NCBI GenBank assembly: GCA_022419385.1 | Contig: JAJUBI010000002.1 | Coordinates: 2,728,001 to 2,792,000, forward strand | Length of the DNA stretch: 64,000 bases | From: Paraconiothyrium sp. Pb-2020 | Lineage: Eukaryota > Ascomycota > Dothideomycetes > Pleosporales > Didymosphaeriaceae | Direction of reading: 5' to 3' | Shown: in pieces, positions 40,004 through 52,456 of the stretch | Layout of the letters: each line of letters opens with the position of its first letter | Position numbering within the stretch: position 1 is the first letter of the stretch | The notes under the pieces: model-generated | The model's input: the letters and a program-made list of their open reading frames with translations, nothing else | The model's database searches: none | Told to the model about the DNA's origin: nothing | Position numbers and translations under genes: made by a program

Positions 40004-42705
40004 ATGTTGAGCGCTCCCAAGAGGAATGCGGGCCGTAGGCTCTCCTCGCTCTTCTCCATGGGCTCAAACGACTCCAAGGACTCGAAAGAGTCTAAGGAAT
40101 CTGGCTCTGCTGCATCTTCGGAATCGAGTGGCCGCCTGTCAAAGGTAAAGAAGCGCATAGCCTCGCACTCGCTGGCACCCGACTATCCTGTTCCTTCCCA
40201 TGGCCCGCGAGACGATTCTGTTAGCGCCCCAGTCACGATACAGACTGTCGATTCCGTAGCTGCTGCTTTCGAACCCCTCGAACCGCCGCCGCCTCTTACG
40301 AGCTCCAACCCGAACTCGCGAAGCAGTTCACCAAGCCGGCTCAACAAGAGCCGACCTGGTACTCCTGGCACTCCTGCCGGGGGTCTGCTCACACCCACCA
40401 CCGACACAGAGGTCAAGAAAAACAGACGTCGCAGTAGACTGTTCGGCTATGGGGAGAGCAGCGATGAGCGAGTACAGGACCTGAGCGCACAGCATTCCAA
40501 GAATAGTCCGTTGGCATGGGTAGTTGGACACAAAGGCAAGGTGGAATATAGCTTGACCATGTTGTTGAACGGCGAGAGGGTATGTTGTTTTGGCATGGGT
40601 TGTTGGACGGAGGCTAACGGTTCTGACAGGTACCGGAGCTATGGGACGAAGCTGGCGACACCCTCGTATACCTCTTTCCACGCACTTCAGATAAAGGCCC
40701 TTCTTTCCGCATAGATTCGTCCGTCTATGCATCCTCTCAGTACATGACCAGGCTACTGCACGGCCAGCTTTACAGCGAAGCCACGGAAATGCCCGATCGC
40801 TCCGTTCGCAATTCATCCGCCACGTATGGAATTCCTTCGCGAACAGGCTCCCCCGACGCCAGCGTTGTAGACAGCTCAGACGGATCGAAAGGATCGAGAG
40901 CTCTCAGCGATGCGACCGAGGACGATCACTCCGAAAAGCATTTATACATGCCCATTGCTCTTTCGACTGACCAAGCGCCCATCACACCGACGACTTCCGA
41001 ACCCAAACTTGCCAACAAGGATATTGACACGCTCATTTCCTACCGCAACTTTTTCGCATTCCTTATCGGCCAGTCATTGGTGGCTACTCAGCGGCACTCT
41101 GACATCTTCGACATTTTCTTGCGTATCGCAGATATTTTGCAGCACTACAACTTCTCAAACGTCGACGGATCTACCTACGGCGAGGTCGCTGCATCGAGCT
41201 TCGACAGTTATGTCGATGAGTTGTACCTGGCGGATGTTCGGCAAAGCAGGGAAAAGACCATTGAAGCAATCGTTCTTGGAGAGAAGATGCGATCCATGTC
41301 TCTGTACACCGAGGGTTTTGTTCACGCCGTGGGCAAGTTCAACAGCATAAAGGAACTGAATCATCCTAAATACGATTTGATTAGTCCTAAAACGGGCACC
41401 CGTCTCGCTCGCGCAGCATTGGACTTGGAAAACCGGGAGATGAACATCAATAACAAGCTCAAAGAATTCGACTTTCCCGCCATGTTCGCTGGTATTATGA
41501 ACTCTGCCATGGCAGATGAGAAGAAGGCTGTAAGGTTCGGCAAGTGGAAATCGGCATTCATGAGTACACGATCATTCACCCTGGACTATTACAAGACGAA
41601 GTACGGAGGTTGGTTACCGAAGGCGCGTTCAAAGAAAAATAACCTCACTACGAGCGGGCTGAATCGCTTAGTATTGCAGGAAATCTACCACGATCTGTCT
41701 GATCTTTACGATCTGCTAGTGGATCGGACGAACCTTACCAATCGTACTGCCGATGGTTTCATGAGCGAGGACGAACGGACAGATTTTGAATCAATTGCAG
41801 CACTTGCCATGCGGAAGGTTCTGAGCGAGTACGATCGCAGCACCCCCCCTGTGCAACCTCCCATACCTTTTGATGTACCTTTGTATCCTACTCTGAAAGA
41901 AGTCAGCAAGGAATATCCGTCCGGCGATAGAAAGAAGGATGCAAAAGCCCGTGGAAAAAAACTCACCAAAGACCAGATTGCGCGGATGATCAAGGCTTCG
42001 CATAATGAAGACTCTGAGAAGAAGACATCGTTTCTGGAAGCATTCCGCCACTTTGAGCATAAACAGGCCTCGGGCTGCACTATGGAAGAGCTGTACGAAC
42101 TAAGGTCGGGTCAATGGCTCTTCCTCTACGCCGTGATTCAATCTTTGCCAATGTTGGTAGTGGATGCGCCCGGCGTCCGCTTCACCGATGGCGTAGAGTA
42201 CTTCCTCTGCGAGGTGCCACGCGCCGGTACTCCTTGGGGTCGCGAGGACACTTATCGTGCGCGAACTTGGTTCGGTGTTGCCGGAGGCTCTCAAGTCGTC
42301 AGCTTACCGACTGACGTTGTTGAGAATGGAGTTGAGGGTGTCTTCCGCCGGTCTCACTGCTGGCAAATGGCAGAGAAGTGGGCGCAGAACGATACGCTGT
42401 TGAACGCGGCTATGCACGAGATGAACGCTGCCCCTCTGCCGCCTCCACCGGGGTTCCTCGATGCCTCAGCAGCGATACCAAGTCCTCGTTCGCAAAGTCC
42501 TGTCGGTGACCGTCGACGCGAAAGCGTGATGAATCTCGGCCTAGAAGCTCTGCCTCTTCCTCCGGGCTTTGCGCCGGGGGGTGCTCCTTCACCAGGAGGT
42601 GGTTCGCCGATGATGCGACCTGTATCTGTTCACGACCCTACAAAGACATTTGATTCAATCCTCGAGTCGGTTCCCAACAAGAAAGATAAAAGAAAGAAGA
42701 AATGA
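40004..42705 (+). CDS. Large conserved fungal protein of unknown function (possibly DUF8004-type)
   Basis: Exon 1 40004-40579, intron 40580-40629 (50 bp, GTATGT...GACAG), exon 2 40630-42705; 883 residues. Residues 1-160 are Ser/Pro/Lys-rich and disordered (DSKDSKESKESGSAASSESS). Then a folded section starts KGKVEYSLTMLLNGERVPEL, with WDEAGDTLVYLFPRTSDKGP and SSQYMTRLLHG. A long helical part follows (YRNFFAFLIGQSLVATQRHS, YYKTKYGGWLPKARSKKNN, GLNRLVLQEIYHDLSDLYDL). A beta-rich segment (VDAPGVRFTDGVEYFLCEVP) and a Pro-rich, basic tail (KKDKRKKK) close it. I recall this arrangement in many filamentous ascomycetes as an uncharacterised domain; the DUF number is from memory. No catalytic motif or membrane segment. 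Confidence 0.85.
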
Positions 42706-43216
42706 GCACCCAGCATCCTCGTCTTTGCGGATGGCATTTGATTTGTATATATTGTGTCGGCGTTGCATTGCGTTTTGCATTTTTCCTGGTGATCTGTATT
42801 GGACATAATGCCCACGGTGCTTTTCTAGTTCAACTCACGGGAGGTATCAAAAAGGATTGGGTAAAGGTAGATAATGGCTAAATAAGCTGGATGGTAACGG
42901 GCTAGGAAGACCAAAAAAATGCCTTTGTACAAAAGACGTATACCAAATACAATAAATCATTGTAAACGCATGTCCGAAAACATTTGAATTCTTGGAGGTG
43001 TTTTGCTTTCGTATAATGTTGCCGTTTGAGGTTGCTCGTAAAGTAATCCGTTGCTTCCCGCCGCTTTGTTGCGGCTATCGTTGCGGACCGAGCACGTATC
43101 TTCCCAGGTTGCGCTACGGTCACGCGCTACGGCCATTGGCGCCGATAGCGGTGAGATTTCCCACGAGCTCCCCTCCACAAACACTGGAAGTTCAAACATT
43201 GCGTTCAGCGTCCACA
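42706..43216. other. Intergenic
   Basis: 3' region of the large conserved gene and promoter of FSF1. Nothing else supported. Confidence 0.4.
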
Positions 43217-44518
43217 ATGACGTCCTCACTTCCGGGCACTCGCGACTTGCCAGCTTCACAGTACGATTTGAGCACGTACTGGGGTCGTGTGCGGCATTGT
43301 GCAAACGTTTCTGATCCAAGGTGAGATTGCCGCGCGGGTGAGCTGCTTCATCAGTGTACTGGGTGGTGAGTGCCACTGTTTTGTCTCCCTGCAGGGCCTT
43401 ATGACCACATCTACCTGTTTAATAAGGCTAAGCTAATGATTGTGGTCGTAGAACGCTCCTAACATCCTCCGCCGGCCTTGAAGATGCGAAACAACTCATC
43501 ACTGCGTACAAAACGGGGAAAGTGCGGGACATGAACCCCCAGCTATGGCAGGCGAAGAAGATCATCGACTCCACGATACACCCGGGTACAAGCTGACATC
43601 CGAGGAATTCAGAGGGCGTGCGCTGATGGGGAACAGATACGGGAGAGCCTGTTGTGCTACCCTTCAGGATGTCTGCGTTTGTGCTGAGTAACTTGGTAGT
43701 CACGGGTGGCATGCTCACACCAGGACTGGGGGTGCGCAATCATAATGCATGTGTTTGAACAATTGCTGAAGTTTTACAGACTGCAGGGACGCTCGGCTGG
43801 CAGGTTGTCAATCAGTCGCTCAACGTGGCCATCAACTACTCGAATGCGAATAAATCGACGCCACTACCTACCTCAGCCATCGTCAAATCGTACTTCATCG
43901 CCGTGGGCGCATCCTGTGGTGTTGCGCTTGGCTTGAACTCGATAGTCCCCCGCCTGAAGCGTCTTTCCCCCAACGCGAAATTGATCGCTGGACGTTTGGT
44001 ACCGTTCGCCGCTGTCGCTTGCGCCGGTGTGTTGAACGTATTCTTGATGCGTGGAGAGGAGATACGGAAGGGCATCGATGTGTACCCGGTTCTTACAGAC
44101 GACGAGAAGCAGCGCGTGGAGAAGGGCGAGCTGAAAGTAGAACCTCTGGGCAAGAGCAAGAAGGCGGCAACGCTCGCGGTCGGCGAGACAGCAATAAGCC
44201 GTGTTCTGAATGCGACACCTATCATGGTTCTACCGCCCCTTATTCTCGTCCGGCTGCAGAAGACAGAGTGGCTGAAGCAGAGGCCGAGAATGACCACCCC
44301 CGTGAACCTAGGTGAGACTTCAGGCAGGCAGCAGGTGACTACAAAATGCTCATGCTGATGAATGGATAGGTCTCATCTTCGCGACGAGTATATTCGCACT
44401 ACCACTGGCACTTGCTGCATTCCCTCAGCGAGAGGTTGTCAGTGCCAAGTCGCTGGAGGAAGAGTTCCATGAGCGTGGAGGGAAGGACAACTTGGTGGAA
44501 TTTAACCGAGGGATATAA
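43217..44518 (+). CDS. FSF1: Sideroflexin, mitochondrial serine carrier
   Basis: Five exons: 43217-43320, 43452-43585, 43637-43731, 43780-44311, 44370-44518. Introns are 131, 51, 48 and 58 bp. All phases fit and give 337 residues, the usual size. The N terminus MTSSLPGTRDLPASQYDLST leads to TYWGRVRH. The sideroflexin signature HPDTGEPVVLPFRMSAFV is formed exactly across the third splice. Membrane helices include NLVVTGGMLTPGLG and AGRLVPFAAVACAGVLNVFL. The tail ends RGGKDNLVEFNRGI. Sideroflexins sit in the inner mitochondrial membrane and import serine for one-carbon metabolism; Fsf1 is the yeast member. The first intron (43321-43451) contains further GT and AG sites and could be spliced alternatively. 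Confidence 0.95.
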
Positions 44519-45122
44519 TACACGGGTCGGGCGTGTCAGTCAGGCTTTCTGCGTCATGTGTCTGTAGAGGACCAGGAGCAAAGTCCACGTGGTGGAAGAA
44601 GGGAATGGACGGAAGGCGTCGAGTTCGCGGACAAGCGAGCACTTTGATTGGCCAGTATCCGGCACAACTTGGTGCAGCAGACAGCTGCGGAGCGGTTGGC
44701 ATCGTCTGTTCAAACGAACAGAAACCGTTTCATAAACCTCAATCACGGGTAACTGAGTCATCACTTGCCATAGAAGTATCCAGAAACGGTCTCCGAGTGG
44801 TGGTGGCGCGCGCAGGTCAAATCTGTCATTTTGGCCAAAGAAGTGCCAGGTGGCTCGAAGGCCTGCGAACAGGGTAGCTACCTCCGACATTTAAACATTG
44901 CATGCAAGCTTCCGCCCGCTGCTCTTCACGACTTATGAACACCTAGCTCACTATTTGGGATACTGCTCCCTTACCTTCCTTTTATCAACTCCAGAGTCCT
45001 TTCAATTTCTCGTGCAGCGCATTCGAAGCCCCACCGCCACTTCATAGAGGCATCCCACCTCCACAACGCACTTACTGCGCGTCCACCACACCACCTCGAA
45101 GGCTCGACTCAACCCGCACACA
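44519..45122. other. Intergenic
   Basis: 3' region of FSF1 and promoter of LHS1. The last 150 bp before 45123 are C/T-rich (ctcccttaccttccttttatc), typical of well-expressed fungal genes. No HSE or UPRE was established by eye. Confidence 0.4.
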
Positions 45123-48100
45123 ATGGCTCCCCCGGGCCGTCGGAGACACACGCTTTCCCCTGCCGTAATCTTCCTTGGCCTCATTTGCCTCTTCTCCTCC
45201 ACCGCGTCCGCCGCGTCCGCCGTCCTAGGAATCGACCTTGGCACCGAATACATCAAAGCCGCACTCGTCAAGCCCGGCATCCCCCTCGAGATCGTCCTCA
45301 CCAAAGACTCAAAACGGAAAGAAACCTCCGCTGTCGCTTTCAAGCCGCTAAAAGGCGGTGCGCTTCCGTCAGGCGAGTTCCCGGAGCGCTTCTACGGCAG
45401 CGATGCGGTGGCTCTGGCGGCGCGGTTCCCGGGCGATGTATACCCGAACCTGAAGCAGTTACTTGGTGTAAGCAATGAGGGTGATAACGTCAAGGTGTAC
45501 AGTTCGAGATACCCCGCGCTGAAGGTGGAGAGCTTGGAGGGCAGGAAGACGGTTGCGCTGCGGAGCGGCGTCTTTGCAGGCGACGAAAAGCCGTTTTCCG
45601 TAGAGGAGCTTTTGGCCATGGAGCTTAAGAACGTGAGGGATAACGCGAAGGCGTTGGCTGGTAGCGATGTGTCCGAGGCCGTGTTCACGGTTCCCCCGTT
45701 CTATACCGTTGAGGAAAGGAGGGCGCTGGAGGTTTCGGCAAGGCTGGCAGGCTTAAACGTCTTGAATGTGGTCAGTGACGGATTGGCCGTGGGCATCAAC
45801 TACGCGATGAGTCGGACGTTCCCCGTTGTCAATGAGGGAGGCAAGCCGGAGATCAACCTCGTTTTCGACATGGGCGCTGGATCCGCTTCTGCGACTGTTA
45901 TCAAGTTTCAGGGACGGACTGTCAAAGATGTGGGTCGTTACAACAAGACTGTCCAAGAAGTTCAGGTTCTTGGAGCGGGTTGGGATAAGACGCTCGGTGG
46001 TGATGCGCTCAACGCGCTCATCATTGAAGACATGATCTCGACTTTCGTTGGCCTTCCGGCGGCAAAGAGCGCTTCTATCACCGCGGATCAGGTGAAGGCT
46101 CACGGACGTACCGCTGCGAAGCTCTGGAAGGAGTCTGAGAGGCTGCGACAGGTCCTCAGCGCAAACACTGAGACCTCGTCCTTCTTCGAGAGCTTCTTCG
46201 AGGACGTCGATTTTCGCTATAAGATCTCTCGCGCTAGGATTGAGGAGATGGCCACCGACTACGCTTCACGAGTAGAGGGCCCCATTACGCGTGCACTTGA
46301 AGCAGCTGGTCTTGAGCTTTCTGACATTGATTCCGTCATTGTTCATGGTGGTGCTTCTCGCACTCCATTCGTCCAGGCCCGCCTTGAAGCTCTTGTTGGC
46401 AAGTCCAAGATCAAGGCCAACGTCAACTCCGATGAAGCCGCTGTATTTGGTGCTGCCTTCAAGGCTGCCGGTCTTAGCCCCTCTTTCCGCGTTAAGGAGA
46501 TCCGTGACGCGGATACCCAGGGCTACACTCACGGCATACAGTACATGTTCAACTTGAAGGACCGCGACCAAAAGATCTTTTCACCATCGACTAAGATTGG
46601 AGCCACTAAGGACCTACCTTTCCAGATGATGGGCGAGTTTGAGTTTACCATCTACCAGGCTACCCCAGGCCCTAACGGTGATGTCGTCAAGCAGCCCACT
46701 CTCCATTTCGCGAGCGGCAACCTCACCAAGGCTGTCACTGAGCTGATCGACAAGGAAGGCTGCGACCGTGACAGCTTCAACAACTATGTGCAGGTCAGAC
46801 TCAGCCCCATCACCGGCGAGCCCGAGGTCACTTCTGCCTGGGTTACTTGCGAGACGGAGGTCAAGACTGGTATCGTTGATGGGGTCAAGAACTTTTTCGG
46901 TATGGGCGACAAGAAGGACCAGGAGCCGTTGAAGGAGGGCGAAAGCGCTTCTGAGTCCGCCTCTGCATCGTCCTCGAAATCTTCCTCAAAGTCCTCCTCG
47001 AAGAAGTCGTCTAAGGCATCGTCTGCATCCTCTTCCTCTAGCTCGGGTTCTGCCGATGCGTCAGCTTCTGACGCTGCGCAGACTGGACCCAAGAAGAAGA
47101 CGGTCAGGTCTGCGGTCACGTACTCGGTCACGCAACAGGGCTATGAGAAGCACCCTCGCAAGGAGTTCAAGCGCATGCAGGATAGGTAAGCCCTAATTTC
47201 ATTCGTGTGATCTTGCGCGTGCTTACGAGACCAGACTCACCGCCTTCGATGAGTCTGACAAGGCTCGTCGCAACCGCGAAGAAGTCCTCAATGCCCTTGA
47301 AGCGTTCACATACAAGGCGCGTGACTACCTAGAGGATGAATCTTTCGTCATCGCATCCACCGCTGCGGTTCGCTCTGCGCTCGAAGAGAAGCTTAGCGCC
47401 ACCTCTGAGTGGATCTACGCTGAGGGACAGGACGCCGACCATAAGACCCTAAAAGCTAAGCTCAAGGAGCTCGAAGACATTGTGAAACCCATCCTAAAGC
47501 GCAAGACCGACGCCGTGGAGCGTCCGGAAGCCATTAAGCAATTCGAAGCCAACCTCGCTGACGTTAAGACCGCCATTGACCTTGTCAAGACTCAGATCAA
47601 GGATCAGGAAGTCGCCCTGTCAAAGTCCGTTGAGGCAGCGAGCAAGGCCTCTGCTTCCAGCACTGAATCGCCATCTTCTTCCGCATCTACCGATCCGCTA
47701 GAGGAGCTTGAGGAAAACCCTCGCGCGTCTGCGTCTGCGTCTGAATCTGCCGCTGCCAACGAGCCCACCGAAGTCCCTATCATTTATACTGAGGAGGACC
47801 TGACCTTCATACAGGAGACTCACGCTAACGCTAGCAAGTGGCTCGAGGAGAAGCAAGCAGCTCAGAAGAAGCTCAAGGATAGTGATGACCCTGCTGTCTC
47901 AGTCAAGGACATCAAAGCTGAGGGCGAGAAGCTCAACAACGCAGTCATCCAGATTATGATGAAGAAGGCGCGCCACTTCAACGCCCCGAAGCCCAAGAAA
48001 CCCACCGCTAAGAAGCCCACGAAAGAATCGAAGAGGAGCAAGAAGACGAAGAAGGACGAAAAGGGTCCTTCTCGCGAAGAGCTTGAGGAGGCGCTTGAGA

Positions 48101-48291
48101 AGGCCGGCCTGAAGAAGGATAGCATCAAGTTTGCCAACTTTGACCATCCGGAGGAGATCCTGGATAAAGATGGGAAATTGAAGACTAAGCTGGATCTCCC
48201 AGAGGGTGCGAGCGAGGAGGAAATCAACGAGGCGATCAAGAAGATCGTGGATGGTGCGCAAGCGAAGAAGGATGGCCACGATGAGCTATAG
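45123..48291 (+). CDS. LHS1: ER-lumenal Hsp70-like chaperone Lhs1 (Grp170)
   Basis: Exon 1 45123-47185, intron 47186-47234 (49 bp), exon 2 47235-48291; 1039 residues. A signal peptide (SPAVIFLGLICLFSSTASAA) precedes the Hsp70 ATPase domain: AVLGIDLGTEYIKAALV (phosphate 1), NLVFDMGAGSASATVIKF (phosphate 2) and IDSVIVHGGASRTPFVQ (adenosine). The substrate-binding part has two long low-complexity inserts rich in Ser, Ala, Lys and Glu (around residues 605-655 and 825-855). A helical lid follows, and the protein ends with the ER-retrieval signal HDEL. Lhs1 acts as nucleotide-exchange factor for Kar2/BiP and helps translocation and folding in the ER lumen. Length is longer than yeast Lhs1 because of the inserts. 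Confidence 0.97.
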
Positions 48292-48845
48292 TCATGAAGT
48301 TGGGGAACATGCGAAGATAAAGAACTGAGAAGAACAAAGTAGAAATGTGTATATGTAAATTCACGAGGATATTAAGCATTTGAAGGAGTCGAGTGGAATG
48401 GAAATCAAGAAGATCTACATAACCCCCATTACTCAGTGCGTTATGAAGCACAGAGGAAATGTGCTTGCTGAGAGCCGCTTCGTTACTGCGCTCTTTATTG
48501 GTGGATGCTCGCGTAAGCCCACACTAGTATTGTACCAGGCCCAGGCACGCCAGCTTCCTTACTAACATGCCTCTGGTGTCGTTTGGTTTTGTTTGCTACG
48601 GGAACTTTGTTTCCTTTCCTTCTTTTCGCCCTGTACGAATCCGTGTCATTCCTCGTCATTGTGCGCTCAAGATCTGCTCGATTTCACTTCTTAGTCATTT
48701 TACTCCGCTTCCGCACTGGATCATAGCGGATCCCGACTTTATAAACATTCAGCTGTCTGTTTGTTTGTTACTTATCGTTGCCAAGATAAGGCTGCAAACA
48801 GTCAACTGAAAGTGTCACTGTACGGGTACACGATCTGTGGACAAG
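48292..48845. other. Intergenic
   Basis: About 550 bp between two plus-strand genes; 3' UTR and promoter. No other feature supported. Confidence 0.4.
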
Positions 48846-50885
48846 ATGGTGGGACCAATCATGGACATGCATGCTCCGCTTGAGCGAGACACTATTGTCG
48901 AAGTGAGCTTCCCCTTATTTTGTCTACTTCAGACGACCGCATTTTTTCGCAATGCTAGTTCCTTCGGATAGAGGCATTACGTGTCAACGGTGTCACATAA
49001 CGAATGTCGATATCCTGATCGACCCTGCTAACGTGGACCAAGGTCCGCCGTGGCAAAATGCAACTCATGCCTGGTCTGACTATTAAATCCGGAATCGACA
49101 AGAGCGTTATTGACGAACCTATATGGGTCACGAAAACAGGGCTCGAAGGTGACGAGCACGATCTGACATGTACGCAATATCGGGGTAACAAGTGGCTGTT
49201 CAAGCTGGGCGATTGTCTAAGACTCCAGGTGTTGCACCTCTGAGTCTCTCATCTTCAGCATTAGTAGCTAGCACGCCTACTTCACCCACTTCTCTGATTT
49301 GTGAAGATCATGCTGACTTTTTACTCCCACTATTAGTCCATGGCGGGCCTACAAAAGCTGTTCACGCATGTACGTAACCTATTCGCCTTCAACATCCGTC
49401 TCAATCATATGAAGATGGATTCGTTCTGCGGAACATACTAACCACCCCCACCCAGACTGTAGCTCCCACTACCCCACCTGGCAACGCGACCATCCGTCCG
49501 CCTCCTCGCGCTTCATTCCCGGCGCCTTTGGCGAAAACCTAGTCTTCACCCGTTTCAACGAGCGCAACATTTGCATCGGCGACGTCTTCGCAATCGGGTC
49601 CTCCTCCTCTCCCCTCCTCCTCGAAGTCTCACAGCCCCGTCAGCCCTGCTTCAAGCTCAACCATCGCTTCCAACTCCAGAATTTCGCGCCCGAGACGACG
49701 CGGCTGAGCAGGACAGGGTGGTATTTCCGCGTTCTACGGGAAGGATGGGTGAGCGCGGGCGATGAAATGAGGCTAGTAGATAGGAAATATGGTGGGTGGA
49801 CGCTGGAGAGGATACAGGCGATCCTTTACAGGGGAGCAGAAGGCCTCTCTGAAATGCAGCACTTGATAGGTGTCGAGGAATTGACAGATGAGATCAAGGG
49901 CGTCCTAAAGAAACGGCTTGCGAAGCTGCAAGCCAAGAACGCGAAGAATGAAGTTGTATGGACGGACTGGAAGGTTGTGCAAAAGGCGAAGCAGACTCCG
50001 CGCATAACGTCGTTCATCTTCGAAGCTGTCGACGGGAACTTGGACGCTACGCCTGAGTCCGGCTCGCACGTTAAAATTAAGCTGGAGAACGGCCTCGTGC
50101 GTGCGTACTCCATCGTCCATGGCTCCCGCGGCCGCTTCGAGCTCGGCATCGCGCTCGACGAGCAGTCCCGCGGCGGGTCGAAGTACCTCCACGAGCACGT
50201 GGTAGAAGGTGATGTTCTCCAAGTCGGCGCCATTACACCTGGCATCAAGCCCAATTCCATGGCCAGCAATCACCTCTTCATCGTCGCGGGCATTGGCATA
50301 ACGGCCTTCCTGTGGCTGGTTGAACAGATGATCAGCGTCAACTGGAATGTGCAGGTGCACTATGCGGTGCGGAGTGCTGAGGAGATGCCGTTTCGAGGTA
50401 AGCTCGAGAAGTTGGGCGGGAGGGTCGTGGTGTATGACAAGGCGAAGGGGGAGCGGATGGATGTGTCGAGTATTATGAAGAGTATGCTTTGGAACTCACA
50501 GGTTTACGTCTGCGGGCCGAAACGGTTAATGGACGATGCGCTGAGTGCGGCGCAGGATGTGGGACTCGGGGAGAAGGATGTGCATTTTGAAGCTTTTCAT
50601 GCGGATGTTGGCGGGGATCCGTTTGAGGTTGTCGTCAGGAATAGAGAAAATAGAGTGTTGGTAGTGAAGGGTGAGGAGACGCTGTTAGAGGTTCTACAAA
50701 AAGAATTTGGGGATGTAGTGGGGAGTAGTTGTGAGGTTGGCAATTGTGGAACGTGCAAGATCAAGGTTCAGTGTGGGAAGGTAGACCACAGAGGGACGGG
50801 ACTAGGTGCGGAAGAGAAGAAAATTGAGATGTTGAGCTGTGTTTCGAGAGGAGTCGGAAAGATCGAGATTGAGATTGGCGAATAG
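48846..50885 (+). CDS. MOSC - flavin/NAD reductase - 2Fe-2S ferredoxin fusion oxidoreductase
   Basis: Four exons: 48846-48902, 49043-49169, 49337-49369 (33 bp) and 49456-50885. Introns are 140, 167 and 86 bp; 548 residues. Residues about 15-185 are a MOSC domain: KSGIDKS, GLEGDEHDLTFHGGPTKAVH (assembled across two introns), PGAFGENLVF, and PRQPCFKLNHR, whose Cys is the expected molybdenum ligand. Residues about 240-450 are an FNR-like module with RAYSIVHGSRGRFEL (flavin) and FIVAGIGITAFLWL (NAD). The last about 90 residues are a plant-type 2Fe-2S domain with CEVGNCGTC and a fourth Cys in MLSCVSRG. The order matches phthalate-dioxygenase-reductase-type electron chains fused to a Moco-binding head, suggesting NAD(P)H-driven reduction at the MOSC site. 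The substrate is unknown. Confidence 0.92.
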
Positions 50886-50988
50886 GACGTGGCTTTTGAC
50901 AAAACCACATCTGCATGATAGAACTCAACCAGATCAGTGAATGAATCACACAAAGTCAGGACTTTCCAGCTTTGGAAGCGCATGCCAA

Positions 50989-51936
50989 CTAAGTCGTGAA
51001 GACTTTCTTTGGTGCTGCGCCCTGCTCCGTGCCCGTGCCGTATTTCCGCACGTGTTCCTTAGCCGAGTATTTATCCTGCTCAAACTCCTTCAACTCCGGC
51101 GCATCCATATGCTTGACGACATTATCAGCCTGCCACTTCTTGAAGGTGAAGCCCAACCCTTCATGGCTGTAGTCTTTGTCGTTGGCTTGGTCCTTATGAT
51201 ACTTGATTTGCATAAAGTCAGAGTCTTTGGTGGCAGGATCTAGGGATAGCGAGACCAAGCCAGTGATAGTGGCTGTTTTGGGAATGAGCCGGAAGGTCCA
51301 GGACTGTGCATGTTATTGACGTGCTTGGTGATGCTATGAGTCTGATCAGTTCTCACCTGCTTGTTTTTAAACTGGATCATCTCGTCGTCAGAACGGATGA
51401 CTTGATAGCTCTCATTGATGCTGGCCTTGAACAGCTTGGGTAAGGCGAACCACTGTCCGGCCATCTTATACCGATCGTTGGCATACACGAACTGATCATC
51501 ATATACACAGTCCGGTGTATACCTCTTTACCCTCTCTACTGTTGGTTGGCAGCTGTACAATGCAATGATCTGTATCATCGCATAAGTTTCTTAAGTTTGT
51601 TGTACGGCATGCGATACATACGTCATCCACAAGGCGCTGCCGCGCTGGACTCAGCTCTAATGATTGTGCATAATCGGGGGTGTAGTCTTCACTGGTAGCC
51701 GTTTGCCGTGGCTCGAATTGTTCGCCCGGTACATCCGACGATTTCGGGAACCCACTCGCAGAGCTCGACGACATGTTGGCGCGTACTTCGGCGTTGTGTA
51801 GCTGTACTGTGAGATTCTTCTGCGGATGCACCAAGGCGTGTCTATTAACAAAGTCTTTGAGGCCGGTGGAAAGTAGTTTCGAGCGTGATGGAATTGGCAT
51901 AGGGACGTTGTTGTGCCCTGGATGCTGCGCCATCAT
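50989..51936 (-). CDS. NTF2-like (SnoaL/DUF2358-type) protein
   Basis: Three exons: 51936..51622, 51569..51357, 51303..50989; introns are 52 and 53 bp with GTATGT and GTGAGA donors. 280 residues, all phases zero. After a disordered N-terminal 90 residues, IIALYSCQPTVERVKRYTPD then CVYDDQFVYANDRYKMAGQW reads like the helix and cone entrance of an NTF2-like fold. Beta strands follow across the second splice (SWTFRLIPKTATITGLVSLS). A Lys/Asp-rich tail ends the chain. No catalytic residues are evident and there is no signal peptide. It converges with the MOSC gene, their stops 103 bp apart. Fold assignment is by pattern only. Confidence 0.8.
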
Positions 51937-52456
51937 ATACTTGGTTTATATGAGAAATATGGCTTTGATGTTCACTCGATCGATGACGCAGTGTACCTGC
52001 AGATGGTAATGAATCATGAACACTCCAAAGAAGAAGAGGCTATGTTGCGAGGTTGATTTAAGGACATCTAGGCTTACACCTGTGACGCGCATTGCGTTGG
52101 ACCAGTAGCTAGGCGACCCAATGCCGTGCGAATTAGGTCGAGGGTGGGACTTGTGTAGGCAGGAGTGTTTCGGTAAGAGCGGCATGACGCAAGTGGGGAA
52201 TACTGGGGAAGGGTCTTCGCACATCGCAGTTACCACAACGACAACGACAACGACAACGATCAAGGCCTTGAATCGGTCAAAACCCCATAGTTACTTTATA
52301 TGTCTAACAGACATCTCAACGCATCAAGGTGTTATTTACTATAGTATGACCGAGAGGAATGGAGTGTGTCGACGAGATAGTGATCTGTTGTTGGGCCCGA
52401 AACTGTATTATTCAGCCACCACCTCTAGGGTATTTCTTCCCTTCCAAAAATCTCGC
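51937..52456. other. Intergenic with a short microsatellite
   Basis: 520 bp between two minus-strand genes: promoter of the NTF2-like gene at the left, 3' UTR of the secreted SnoaL-like gene at the right. Contains four ACAACG units at 52235-52258. Nothing else supported. Confidence 0.45.
52235..52258. repeat. (ACAACG)4 microsatellite
   Basis: Four exact hexamer units in the spacer. Confidence 0.9.
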
